Shown one piece after another: positions 49,138 to 60,100 of a stretch of DNA of 64,000 nt (position 1 is the first letter of the stretch; each line of letters starts with the position of its first letter). A program made the position numbers and the translations under genes. The notes beneath the pieces are model-generated. The model searched no databases. It worked only from the letters and a program-made list of their open reading frames with translations, and was not told the origin of the DNA. This DNA is from Platynereis dumerilii (Eukaryota; Annelida; Polychaeta; Phyllodocida; Nereididae), in contig JAPTHN010000008.1 of NCBI GenBank assembly GCA_026936325.1, positions 20,420,703 through 20,484,702 on the forward strand. Direction: 5' to 3'.

Positions 49138-49520
49138 CAGATAGATAGATAGATATTTATTTCTCACCCAAGCTTGTACATACAACAACTTATATACATA
49201 AAACATCCACAGTGTTATCAGTGCAATATGCTTTGGTGAGGGGTTGCACAAGAGTTATTAAAACTATATTTAATTGTGCATCCCCAACAATTACTTACAC
49301 AGGTATGTAAATAAAAAAAAAAAATATATATATATATGCATACTTATATTATGATATGAAGAACAAGAATATAGGAAAGGAAGTAAACCTGCTGCCAGTA
49401 TCTTAATATGTTTGTACTTTTTGTCTTGTGAATGACTTACTAAATGACTTAATATTTTCTTTCATTTTCAATGAATGGTGCAAGTTCAACCGGAGACCAG
49501 GTGCCTTCCCAAGAAAACTA
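49138..49520 (-). mobile_element. LINE 3' end, distal part (C-terminus, 3' UTR, tail)
   Basis: Read on the minus strand from 49520: SFLGKAPGLRLNLHHSLKM continues to KENIKSFSKSFTRQKVQTY and a stop. Then come a 3' UTR ending GCTTGGGTGAGAAATAAATA and an (ATCT)n tail at 49138-49155. It joins the proximal part at 54021-54280 across the inserted CACTG element. Confidence 0.85.
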
Positions 49521-50426
49521 CACTGTTAAAAAATAATTGTAAGATTACAGATATTTCGGGAAATTTTTTTTCCAGAGGTCTCAGTAAGGTTACTGAAATC
49601 CATTTGTGTGTATACTGGATATTTCTGTAATCACACAGGCAGTTTCTGTAGTGAATTTTCTGTGGGATTACAGAAAAATCAGTCATATATCGATGATTTG
49701 TGATAGGTGTCACAAATACCAAAACTGAGATTGACAGTTTCATGTTTGCTTCAGTTCACCATAAAATCACACATTAATCTACTTGTTGATGTTTAAAGGC
49801 TCTATCATTCTACTACTTTTCATTACGAAACACTCTGGGGCTTTAAACAAAATCCACGGAGGCACGAAAAGAAAAGCAAGGAGACCCTGCAAACCCTTTT
49901 GCAATAGAAAAACTGCTTTAGGATCTATGAGACAGCAAATTATTTGTAATCATTTATAAGTTTAAAGTGGTGAAGGTGGTTTTTGATATGCTTTCAATTC
50001 ATCCTTCTGACATTCATCAATAAATGATAAATGTTTACTTTTAACTAACACAGATCCAATACTTAAGTTAAAACTGGTGTGGACAATAACAACTATTTTA
50101 ATTTATTAGCAGTATGGGCCTAATAAAATTTGTCATTTTATTAAATAAGCAAATTAAGCTTCTAAACAAATGAAAAGAAAATATTTTGCAATTGCATCTC
50201 CCTTGCATCACCCTGCTTACACACAAGATGATTTTTTTAATGTTTTTATGTGTTATTCTCAAATCTCGAGTCAAGGTGCCCTGCAAGATATCCAGTAACG
50301 GAATAGAAAGTGAGATAGCAGAGTGGACTTTTTAAGTAAAAAAAGTAAGCAGTGGCATATTTTGGTGCATGTGTGTCTGATGACATTTAGTGACTTGGCT
50401 TGACTTGTGTTGTACTGGTATACACC

Positions 50427-50545
50427 CAGTGGCGTATTTAGGGGGGGGGTATTGGGCCATGCCCCCCCCCCCCAGGCCAAAAATTAACATGGAAGAGATA
50501 GGAAAAGCCGCAGAGTGCCCTGTATTCACCCCATGTAAGCCCCCC
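50427..50545. mobile_element. hAT-like MITE (CAGTGGCGTATTTAGG family), truncated
   Basis: It starts CAGTGGCGTATTTAGGGG and shares CAAAAATTAACATGGA and TATTCACCCCATGTA with the complete copy at 61223-61367. The right terminus is not clear. Confidence 0.75.
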
Positions 50546-50689
50546 CTCCCTCAGGGATCAGCCAGGGCCACTCAACCACCATCTTTTGTGGAGGGAGCTG
50601 CATTTTTTCATTTTTTTGGTGGCCACCATAGGACAATGAGATGAGAAGTCGGGAACAAGACCTATTAATTCAGGGATGCCCAGGGTCTT

Positions 50690-50830
50690 CCAGTTGGCCA
50701 AGCATAGAATACCCGCCTCAATTTAATGTCCCTTGGATTCTGACTAAAGTGAGTTCCCAGGGTGAGATTTGAACCCACACCCTCAAAACCATTGGACCAG
50801 GGTTCGTGACCATTAGGCCACATGGAACAT
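50690..50830 (-). repeat. tRNA-derived SINE head, second type
   Basis: The minus strand gives GTGGCCTAATGGTCACGAAC (A box) and GGGTGTGGGTTCAAATCTCA (B box), which are spaced as in a tRNA. The head differs from the main SINE family. No acceptor-stem pairing was seen, so it is not called as a tRNA gene. Confidence 0.65.
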
Positions 50831-52235
50831 GAAGCCACACGTGGAAATGATTCCTAAGAAACAACAGTGGAACGAGCAATGGCAAGCGATGGAGTGGACA
50901 AAAAAGTTTAGTGACAATAAAATACCATTGTTTTGGCATGGGTGACTAGACATTATTATTCCAACCAGAATTTTCTTGAGTCCCCCCCCCCTGCTGCTCC
51001 CATTTTTGATTCATGTTCTGGTGTTCTGGTTGAATCACCAGTACATATTGTGGACCGCAGTTTCAACAACCATTCACCTCATTGCTGTGTCCCTGAAGGG
51101 AGGGTGGAGGGGTGCTGTAATTTACTTTACAAAAGAATGATTTGCAAGCAGTTCAATGCTTTAGGAAATTGAAACAATGAAATTGTTGGCATTTTTTACA
51201 CCCGGATGATTAGCAAATTATTCATGTTAGTTTTGGGCTTAAAACCATAAATATGTAACGGGATAACCAGGGGGAAATTTATAGTTGTAGCCCTCGACCC
51301 CTGATTGCATATTTCGCATGAACTGCATCTCAAATATGGCTGGACCTCCCTTTGGCTGCAGTTTTATAAATAATATGCTGTTGGCCTCAATAGCCATTTT
51401 TAGTGCTCATGATGGTGAAGAGATTTATGTTTTTAACAATATAAACCTAAACAGACTTCCAGGACATTCGTTGGAGCAAGGGACTGTAACCACTCAGTCA
51501 ACCAAGTTCTGATAGATTAGTTTGTTCCTTATCAAACAACAATTTATGGTAGAACCCATGAAGATGTGATGTCTACAAGGCATAAATACTTAAAGTAGTT
51601 TATTCACAGATTTTAACAGATGTTACTGAGGAAGAGCCATACAATGGGAAAAAATAATAGCAAAAAAAAATCATTAATCATAAATTTAAAGATATGCCTT
51701 CAAAAAATGTTCTGCTGTATGTTTATTATTACTCTATCTTCTCATTCTTCAGACACCAGTAGTGACATCAACCTTGCCATTCTTCAGATGAAAGTTCGAT
51801 GACAATTGGAAGTTCACATGTTTATGCTGTAGAAGCCAAATTTCTGACAGCACTGAAATTCAAAACCTTTGATGAGACTCACATGCTCCATGGCATTTTT
51901 TATTTCATATAAAATCATCTTTCAGCAAGATAAACATTTTTATGACATGTACGTCCAAACACCGAGTTATCATGTCAAGTAAAAATATTTTGTAAGACTT
52001 TATCGAAAAATAATTTATGCAAATGAATAAGAAATCAGGTTATTTAAACAGTTGCTATTCAAAATCAATATTTTTAAATATTCTGTAAAAAAAAAACTGC
52101 ACAGTGCACATAGTCACTATCAATAATCAAACAATGTGCAAATCATCAATTGCATGATATTAAAAGAACCTGCAACAAACAGCATCATCATATTATCTGT
52201 CAGTTTCTTTTTTGGTGTCATTTCTGAGTCTGGGG

Positions 52236-52430
52236 AGAGGACAGGTTAGCTCAGTCATTTGCGTGCTCAGTTGCCAATCGCTGGGTCCTGGGTTTGACTC
52301 ACATACTGGCCAGGTCACCTGGATCTATGTTGACCAGCAGCTACAATGTTCTTATGCCTTATTCCAATTTCTTTCTCCAAGTGCAAAAATACAGGACATG
52401 AAGCCTCATCCATTACCACGGCACTTCTGG
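52236..52430 (+). repeat. tRNA-derived SINE
   Basis: GGTTAGCTCAGTCATTTGCG (A box), CCTGGGTTTGACTCAC (B box region), then GGCCAGGTCACCTGGATC and TATGTTGACCAGCAGC. It matches the SINE in copy A (12335-12445). Confidence 0.85.
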
Positions 52431-54020
52431 AGTATCTCCTGAAAAGAGAAAATCATAATTATAACTACACAACTAATCTGATAAATGATTTGTATGTTTT
52501 ATTTTGTCATCAACCAATACAATCACTTGAAATAGGCCTGCTGTGACTGTGACAGAAATACCTATAAAGCAATAATTTTGGTATTAACGTAATTTTATAG
52601 TCCACCAGGACAATAAATTTAATCATATTGGATCAAAGTAGTTGACAAATTAACAAGTGAATTTTCTTCCTTGCTCAATAATTGCTTCTGCTTTTCCAAG
52701 ATATCAATCACCAAGTCTAGTATATGTACATGAGCAAACTGAATTATATACCAAAAATTTGCATTAGTCAATCATAGAAGAGAAAAACCAGTAACAACAC
52801 CTGTTATTTCAATGCAATTTTTTTTGTTGGGCAACGGTGTGTGGGGAAGTTACAACTTCGTTCTTTCAGAAATTATAGCTCAAACCTTCATTGTTTCTAA
52901 GGTCATCGTTTTTGTTTCTTGTATTGGGCCATAGGCATAGGAGGGAAGTAGACTTTTCATGCAGTTTTGGGCAGACAATTTTGATTTACATTTTTGTGGC
53001 AATTTGGCCAATATTTTTTTGGGCAGCCCCCCCCCCCCCCAAAAAAAAAATTTAATGAGCTATACTCGTTCCATTTTTAACACTTTCACCATACTGCCTC
53101 AATTGCAGCATTGTAAAGTATATCGTGAAAAATAAAAATCTTGCATGGTATATCATACTAAATAAATAAGGTGCCACTCAAATCATGCCAAAAATCCCAG
53201 ATTAAATTAGGCAACACAAAATTTTAGATAGGCCTATGCCTCCTGCAAACTGTCAGCAATGAGCCCGAGTGACATAACCTAATTATCAATAATATTTTGC
53301 AAATGAGAAATATTATAGTCCATAATCATTCCTCAGTGTTTTCAACAATAAAGTTAATTTTTAAATTAAGACTTTTACAGTATAATATTTACCAGCTTTT
53401 GTTACTTTGCATAATAATGGGCACAGAGTGTCATCACCTTCTTTCCTTTTTTTCTTTTCGGGTGGCCAACTTACCCCAATTTCCCCTTTTTTTATTGGCT
53501 ACTTCTAAATCTTTCATATCATTTTTCAAAGCTTTATTTGATCACCTACACCAAAAAATTTGCACTTTTATGGTAATTAGGTGAATCTAAAAAACTACAT
53601 TTCTGTTACATGTATCTCTCTCTAAAATAAAGAAATCATCTCTTACCTTTCACTGTTCTCAGCTGTTTAGATTGTAAAGTACAAATGAGTTCCTCCAAAA
53701 CTGATTCTATGATCTTCTTTTGTGTTTCTATTCAGTGGTGTGATTGAAAAACTATCACAGAGATTATTAAATTGTGATACAACAACACCTTATTTATAAT
53801 GGATGAGGCATTTCACACATATCTGTACAGACTGTACATATACTTTTAAAGCCAGTTCTTGTACAGATTCATGTGTAATGACGTTCATTACAGAAATGTT
53901 CTGTTGGCAATGTGCCAACAGAGAAGAGTCTGTAAGCATTACTGAACTTGCAGCTGTCCAACAGATTTTTCTGTAGCTTTACAGAATTGTCTGTGCCTCT
54001 ACGCAAAATTTTTAACAGTG

Positions 54021-54280
54021 TAGTGTTGTATGAGTGAGCAGTGTGACGAATCGCTCTTAGATTATTCCTGTTTCTTGTATGATAATCATGATTGCCTAGT
54101 TCGAATAAATTTACTATTCGCTCTGATAAGAGTCCATTCATGTACTTGAAAGATATTTTCACTAAGGATAGTTCAATAAGGTCACTTATTTTTAAAATTT
54201 TACCACGTTTGTAGAATTCACTTAATCTTACTCTTGTTCTCATATTAAATATTTGTCTTACAGATTTATTCTGCTGGACC
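54021..54280 (-). mobile_element. LINE 3' end, proximal part (RT C-terminal region)
   Basis: The minus-strand frame reads VQQNKSVRQIFNMRTRVRLS, then FYKRGKILKISDLIELSL, NHDYHTRNRNNLRAIRHT and SYNT, where the CACTG element interrupts. The HDYHTRNRNNL block is common in the C-terminal region of non-LTR reverse transcriptases. The LINE is 5' truncated at about 54280 and ends in an inverted duplicate of itself. Confidence 0.8.
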
Positions 54281-54326
54281 TGTAAGACAAATATTTAATA
54301 TAAGAACAAGAGTAAGATTAAGTGAA
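54217..54326. repeat. Inverted duplication at the LINE 5' truncation
   Basis: The arms 54217-54262 and 54281-54326 match at 45 of 46 bases in reverse, with an 18-base loop. The left arm is LINE coding sequence. The right arm is the same segment turned around, after which LINE similarity stops. Confidence 0.92.
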
Positions 54327-54796
54327 CTGATAAAGATCTTTAGAGCCAGTTGCCGGACACTCTGCCGCACAGTATGAGATTTGTTTAGTTGACTGCCAGG
54401 GACTGGTAGATCACGGATAATAAAATTGTGTCTGTCCTTGTCCAGCAAACAAACTTAACTCACACAAATTGGCTCAAGGATGCTTGCCTGATTACTTAAT
54501 TTACTCTGCTGTCAGTTACAGAGCAGTTGCAGTGTTTTTCATTATTCCAGACTAGCACCACAAAAGGCTCCTGAAGGCAGAACAAGTTAAAAGTATGTTG
54601 CTTGTTCAAAACTAAATACTACCTCAATCAAATTGCGAACACTTTCATACTTCATTTATAGTCAATATCAAGTGTGAATTCCCATTTAAGTAACTCAAGT
54701 GACCCTATCTAGGAAGGCTTAGCAGGTCAAGAAATCCATCAGTGTGAGCGAAGTGAGTGACCAAATTATATCCTATAGATGGGGATTTGTCATTAC

Positions 54797-54798
<2 letters not shown>

Positions 54799-54875
<77 letters not shown>
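54799..54875. repeat. (GATA)n microsatellite
   Basis: About eighteen clean GATA units. Confidence 0.95.
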
Positions 54876-54979
54876 CAATCACTGTATGGTAGCATGCACC
54901 TTGGATCTTCAAACCCTATAGGGTATAGAAAATAATAAATTGTTTTGTCAGTCTGTGCCTTTTATGACAAATGTGTTAT

Positions 54980-55400
54980 CTTAGTCATAGTATGCATTAT
55001 TTACATTGCATAACATAATTATGAGGTCATTTTGAGAGAGTGTAATGCTGAAAGTTTCACAAAACCCATATAAAGTGAAGCCCATCGAAAAATGAAGCTC
55101 ATCAGAAAGCACATTAAAAAGGCATAAGCCATCAGCATCTTTCCACGGGGAATGACTTGTCATACTAACATCAAATTTTGTCTTCCTCATCAAATTACTT
55201 TCTCCTAAATTCAACTTCTGTTTCAGCTGAAAATGATGAAGGTTTTAAAATATTCATTAAAATGTTATCTACACAGCCATATCCATCACAGTCTTTAAAA
55301 TCTTGTTCTTTATTCAAGTTGTAAGCAACTCTCCTTTACAAACATCGTAAAAATGCATTGGCTGTTCTGCTCAAAACGGAGAAAAATATGACAAAAATGT
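54980..55400 (+). repeat. Repeat R, copy 6 (fragment)
   Basis: CAGTCTTTAAAATCTTGTTC, TTCAAGTTGTAAGCAAC and the upstream block match 42990-43060 in the same direction and 35720-36110 in reverse. Confidence 0.75.
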
Positions 55401-56335
55401 GAAATGTTGTCTCAAATTGTAAAATATTCAGGCATACTCTATATTGAGTTTGTCTATATGTCTATCTTTCTATCTCTGTATCTATCTTTCTACAATGTAT
55501 CTATCTCTCCCACCTGAATATCAAATCCAACGTTTTAGTGTAGAAGAACAACATACTTTCTGCTGAAAACGTGAGAATTTAGGTTTCCCTTATTACTTTA
55601 GATTGCATGGTAGTCCTTGCCAATTGCTCTACACCATTGTCCAGTGGTGTGGTTGATCCCATGTAGGTCAGGATCCATTGCAAGTCAGTGTTATTGGCAA
55701 CCATTCATTGGGAATCAATGGAGGTTCTAATCTATGGAGAATTTAATCTAATCCAGGTGGCTATCACAATAGTGGCCTGACAGAAAGGTAAGTTGGCCTG
55801 TTTATATAAATCTTGTGATTCTTATAGTACATGGTTTGATCTTGTTGTTGAATTTAAACGGCAATAACCTTGTGAGTCTGAGGGTTTAGTGCTTTTATAG
55901 GTAGTGAATTTTGAAAGGCCCTGAAGATACTACTTCAAATAAAATAATCTCACCATCAAAATTCATAACATAAGATTTGCAGCACTGTACATTTTATGTA
56001 GCCTATATTGTTAATGTCACATAAGTTTTAGTTCTCTTTAACATGGCCCCTATAATTTTCCCCTATATTCTGTCCCATTGCAAAGTAAAGGGCAACCATT
56101 AGATATCCAAGGCCAAGGGGGGCTCAGAGTTGTTGATGTTTTTTCAATATAAATATATTAGTTCCTTGCCCAGTTTTGATGATATAAAAAAAGTTTCCTG
56201 GATGTCTTGAAATAAATAGTTTTATTGGTTAGATTTCTTAACACTGTATGGTTTGATTTAGCAACGAATACTTGACATCCTGTATTTTTGTTAATTGAGT
56301 TCATGTAGATCTATATCGTATTATTATCATTTTGC
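55401..56335. other. Intergenic, AT-rich
   Basis: A degenerate CTATCT tract lies near 55455-55510. Nothing else was recognised. A non-coding first exon of the LRR gene could lie here or in the next stretch, but I cannot point to one. Confidence 0.4.
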
Positions 56336-56339
56336 AGGG

Positions 56340-56645
56340 CATTGTCTGGCCATTAACGCCCAGTTCGCGGGCGTTAATGGCCGTTAACGCCCGCGAAAGC
56401 GACCCCTAGTGTATATTACCGATCGTGACGTCATCAGCGGTGACGTCATGGCGATGTTTTTCACTACGGAAATTGAAATGTCGGTCATTTTTGGCTCAAT
56501 CTCGGTCAGAAATCATCCGATTTGGAAAATTTAAAAGCCTAGATTTATCTCCAAGGCCCAGAGATTTGATTATTGAACTCGGTTGTGCCCTAGGTTCAAT
56601 AATAAGGTCGGAAAAACGCGAAAACGGCGCGGGCGGTTAATGAAT
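56340..56645. promoter_or_regulatory. GC-rich palindromic segment with two CRE-type sites
   Basis: GGCCATTAACGCCC and GGGCGTTAATGGCC form a perfect 14-bp-arm palindrome (56350-56384), followed by GTTAACGCCCGCG. GCGCGGGCGGTTAATG near 56625 inverts this. Two exact TGACGTCA sites stand at 56426-56433 and 56441-56448, 15 bases apart. The segment may be a promoter of the LRR gene or a MITE that carries CREB/ATF sites. Its structure favours the MITE. Confidence 0.5.
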
Positions 56646-56694
56646 CCAACAGAAAAGGTAACTTTTTTGTCGGACGTGGATTGTGTTCAAAAAT

Positions 56695-56876
56695 GATAAT
56701 AATGATAATAACATTTATTTGTCGGGCATTATGGGGTATCAATCAGTTATGGCCCTCGAGCAGAAATCATTTAATGCCCTCGCCTGGCGGCTCGGGCATT
56801 AAGTTAATGATTTCTGCCCTCAGGCCATAACTGATTAATACCCCATAATGCCCTCCAAAAAAACGTTATTGACCAA
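56695..56876. repeat. Near-palindrome GGGCATTATGGGG
   Basis: GGGCATTATGGGGTATCAAT, CAGTTATGGCCCTCG and AATCATTTAATGCCC pair with GGGCATTAAGTTAATGATT, AGGCCATAACTG and TACCCCATAATGCCC. The arms are about 60-75 bases with a short apex near 56786. Confidence 0.85.
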
Positions 56877-57177
56877 TTAGTCCTCAATGGAGCAACACGT
56901 CTGACATTTCAAGAATCGAGAGAGAGTTAAAACTTCTTTTTTACACAAAATATCAAGTTTCGCTAATAATTATTTAATCAGGGTATGAATTCAAAGCCAG
57001 TTTAATTTTGTGACAAAATAAGGGAAAGGCCTACATCCATAAATCAGGCTGGGAGACTGGGAGTCCAATGATCACCATTCTGGGACTTCGTCCATATCTA
57101 TGGTCATAATAGACCTTTAACGTTACACATAAATATGGAGATTTTTTTTACTTTTTCTTTGTATCTCTCTCCAGATA

Positions 57178-60100
57178 ATGGGATGTGGTGCAAGTTCAGA
57201 ACCTGAGAAAGAAGGAGACATTGTTCTAAAACCTATTGGTGGAATACCCGTCATACGTTCTAATTCAACAGATGGAACTCTTGTTTCGAAAGAAGAATCT
57301 GGTGCAATACATGAAATCAAGTTACATTCTAATGACGAACAGCAAACAGAATCATTTAATTCTACTGGTAAAGACACAATAACCAATGGTGAACAGAATG
57401 CTGGAAATATCCCTCAGTCAAGTAATCAAGACACTCAACAAAATGTAGGTTTATATCTGACAGAAAGACCATCTAAAGATGAGTCTTCAAGCCAAAAACC
57501 CATCTCACAAGGTGGCCAAGGTCTAAAAATAGATGATGACGTCACAAAGGCATTGTTACAAACAAATGGGTCACAGAAAAACTTGAAAGCAGACGATAAT
57601 GAAGAGAAGAAGAATTTGGAGGGAAATTTGACTGAATTACCTTCAGAAAACATTGAACATTGGCCAGACACACATGGATTATCAAATTCCAATCAAGAAA
57701 CAGACAGACAACCTGAATTAGAATCAAATAAGGAGGAAGATAACAAGAAAATGGACGAACAAAATACAGCTCAGTCAGATTTTCACACAGCAATCCGATG
57801 TTCTTGTAGTTTATTGGATCCAGAGTCTCTCTACAAATTTGCCAATGATCAAGTGACTTTCTTTCAACTCAACAGAGCTCTTCCTTACAACCACAGTTTA
57901 TCACACCTCCTGTCAAGGCTGCCTAATCTGCAGGTTAGTGTGGTCGATAAAATATTTCATAATCTATGAACATTCTTTTGGTTAACTTTTAGAAGTCACT
58001 CCATGATCCACTTTTTAGACTTCCTTCGTCACAAGGCCTAAATCATTTTTGTTAATGGATATCTCCGCAGTTTCAATAACTTTTCTTTCTGAAATTTTAG
58101 TTTTAGGGCCTAATCTTTAACCCCAAGAAGAGTTACATGTTGCTGTTACTTCAACTCTAATACATTTTTTTCTATGTCTAATTTTCAGGAGTTGGACCTC
58201 TCAGGAAACAGTATGGGACCTCAGCCCTTCAGACTGCTCATGTTGGTCCTGGCAAACAATTCTTCAATAACTTGGCTGAATGTGGCAAACAATATGACAG
58301 ACACAGACTCTGCTGTAAGTTGTTATATCTGTATTTTAAGTAAAGAAATCAAATTGTGGGAAAGAGTTCTGTCTCCTTGATTTTCAATTCAAATAAATTA
58401 CCAACAATATAATTCATATGACAAAAATAAGGCCTAATCTGCCTATATTATTTAATTATGAATGAGATTATAAAGTATACTCATCGAAAATGATGCCATG
58501 GGGGTTGCTCACTGGTCCGGCATACAAAAAAGTTAAAAGTTTCAGTGATGCAAGCCTATTGCAACATTGAGAGATAAGTATTGCTCAGACCTGTGTGAAA
58601 TTAACTATTTCAATTTAATTTCAGGAATCTATAGGAGTTATGTTGAGCAAAAACAGATCTCTCCTTTACCTGGATGTTTCAGGCAATTACCTGGGGAAAG
58701 ATTATTTCTCAAGGTGTGTTGGTCCTGCAATGGCTGACAATGACTGTCTCATGGTTCTCAGGTAAGTTGCATTACTGTAATTTAATAACAAAAATAAGTT
58801 TCCCAAAAAGAATTGACAGTAAAATTTCTGTTTCACTGGTGATTTTCTTGATTCTTGAAACTTTTTATTTACCTTTGAAGATGTGAAGGAATTGGAAGCA
58901 CAGATTTTACAGTACTTATTGAAAATCTTAAGAAAAATACTACCCTGCAAGAATTGAACATCAGTCATAATCAACTTGCTGAGCCCCAAAAGTTCACACC
59001 TCATCTTGTGGAAATGTTGTCAGTAAGTTTAATTTTTACAAACCTAATAAATTGATTTATAAAATTCAGCACTCTTACCGCAGTATGTTGGTTACTTCTC
59101 CTCTTCCTCTGTAACACTCTACCGTCTTTAGTTGGGACACAGTGCGGAGTGTCAAGAACCTTGACTTGTTTGGATGTTATTCGCTGCTGACTGCAATAAT
59201 TTCGGCGATTTTGTCTACTGTAAGGTTAGTTGAAAGTGTGACAAAACAGGAGTCCAGGACTTTCAAATTTCAAAATGATGTTCGTTGACAAGTGCCAGAA
59301 AAAGATTACGCGGCTAATTTATGCCGACTCTTGAAAATTCTAGGGTCCAATGAAACCAAACTGCTTTAGGAAACACAGTTTGATGTCACAACTCACAAGA
59401 TCCGAAATGATAATATTTTCATGATGTAAGACATTGAAAGTCGTCTACTAGAATTTGTTGGTTACAAAGAGTGTAAATGATTTGTGAATTTTAGCCACTC
59501 ATAAGTTAAAACTTGTCCATAAAAAAATATTTTCCAAGAATGAAGATAACCTCACACAGTTTAATAAGTAATGGCATGCATGGTCTGACTCTGTAAAATA
59601 TTGTTATTTTTCACAGAATAAGGACTCTCGACTATCCTGTTTAGAAATGAGAAACTGCAATTTGGGAGAAGAAGAAATGGTTGCCATAACAACAGCCTTA
59701 GCTACCAATGAAACCATCACTTACCTTAATTTAGCTTCAAATTCTGTAAGTATGAATAGTGCTCTGGTTACTGATGCAAAGAACATGAATTCCATTCATT
59801 TCTGGACCATCGTTCCTGAAGTTCGGTTGGCAGAATTTTTTTTTATGGAGTCATCGATTTTTCAGGTAACTTCTAACAACACACTGCTGAAACTCATCTG
59901 GATCTGTTTGCAACACAAAGTGATGACGTCACTAAACTTGGATGACACAAGAGTCACTCATCCTACAGATGATAAAATAGGTCTATGGATATCAGATCTT
60001 ACTAAAAATTATGTTATTTTATGGAAACAATATTTCAGAATATTATTTGGTTTTTTATTAACTTTTTTTTTGTAATTTTCAGAATTTGAGAGAAAGCTGA

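Larger units (their letters stand above)
49521..54020 (-). mobile_element. CACTG-ended DNA element, copy B (4.5 kb), inserted in a LINE
   Basis: The left end is CACTGTTAAAAAATAATTG and the right end is CAAAATTTTTAACAGTG. TA stands at 49519-49520 and 54021-54022. It is the colinear reverse of copy A (10263-14459). It carries a hAT-like MITE near 50427, a tRNA-like SINE head near 50690 and a SINE at 52236. No transposase frame longer than about 100 codons was seen, so it looks non-autonomous. Confidence 0.87.

Noticed and set aside
59747-59865. Read-through of LRR exon 5 into the frame up to exon 6
   Set aside because: GTAAGT at 59746 and a good acceptor at 59864-59865 are present, and the intervening residues break the LRR pattern.
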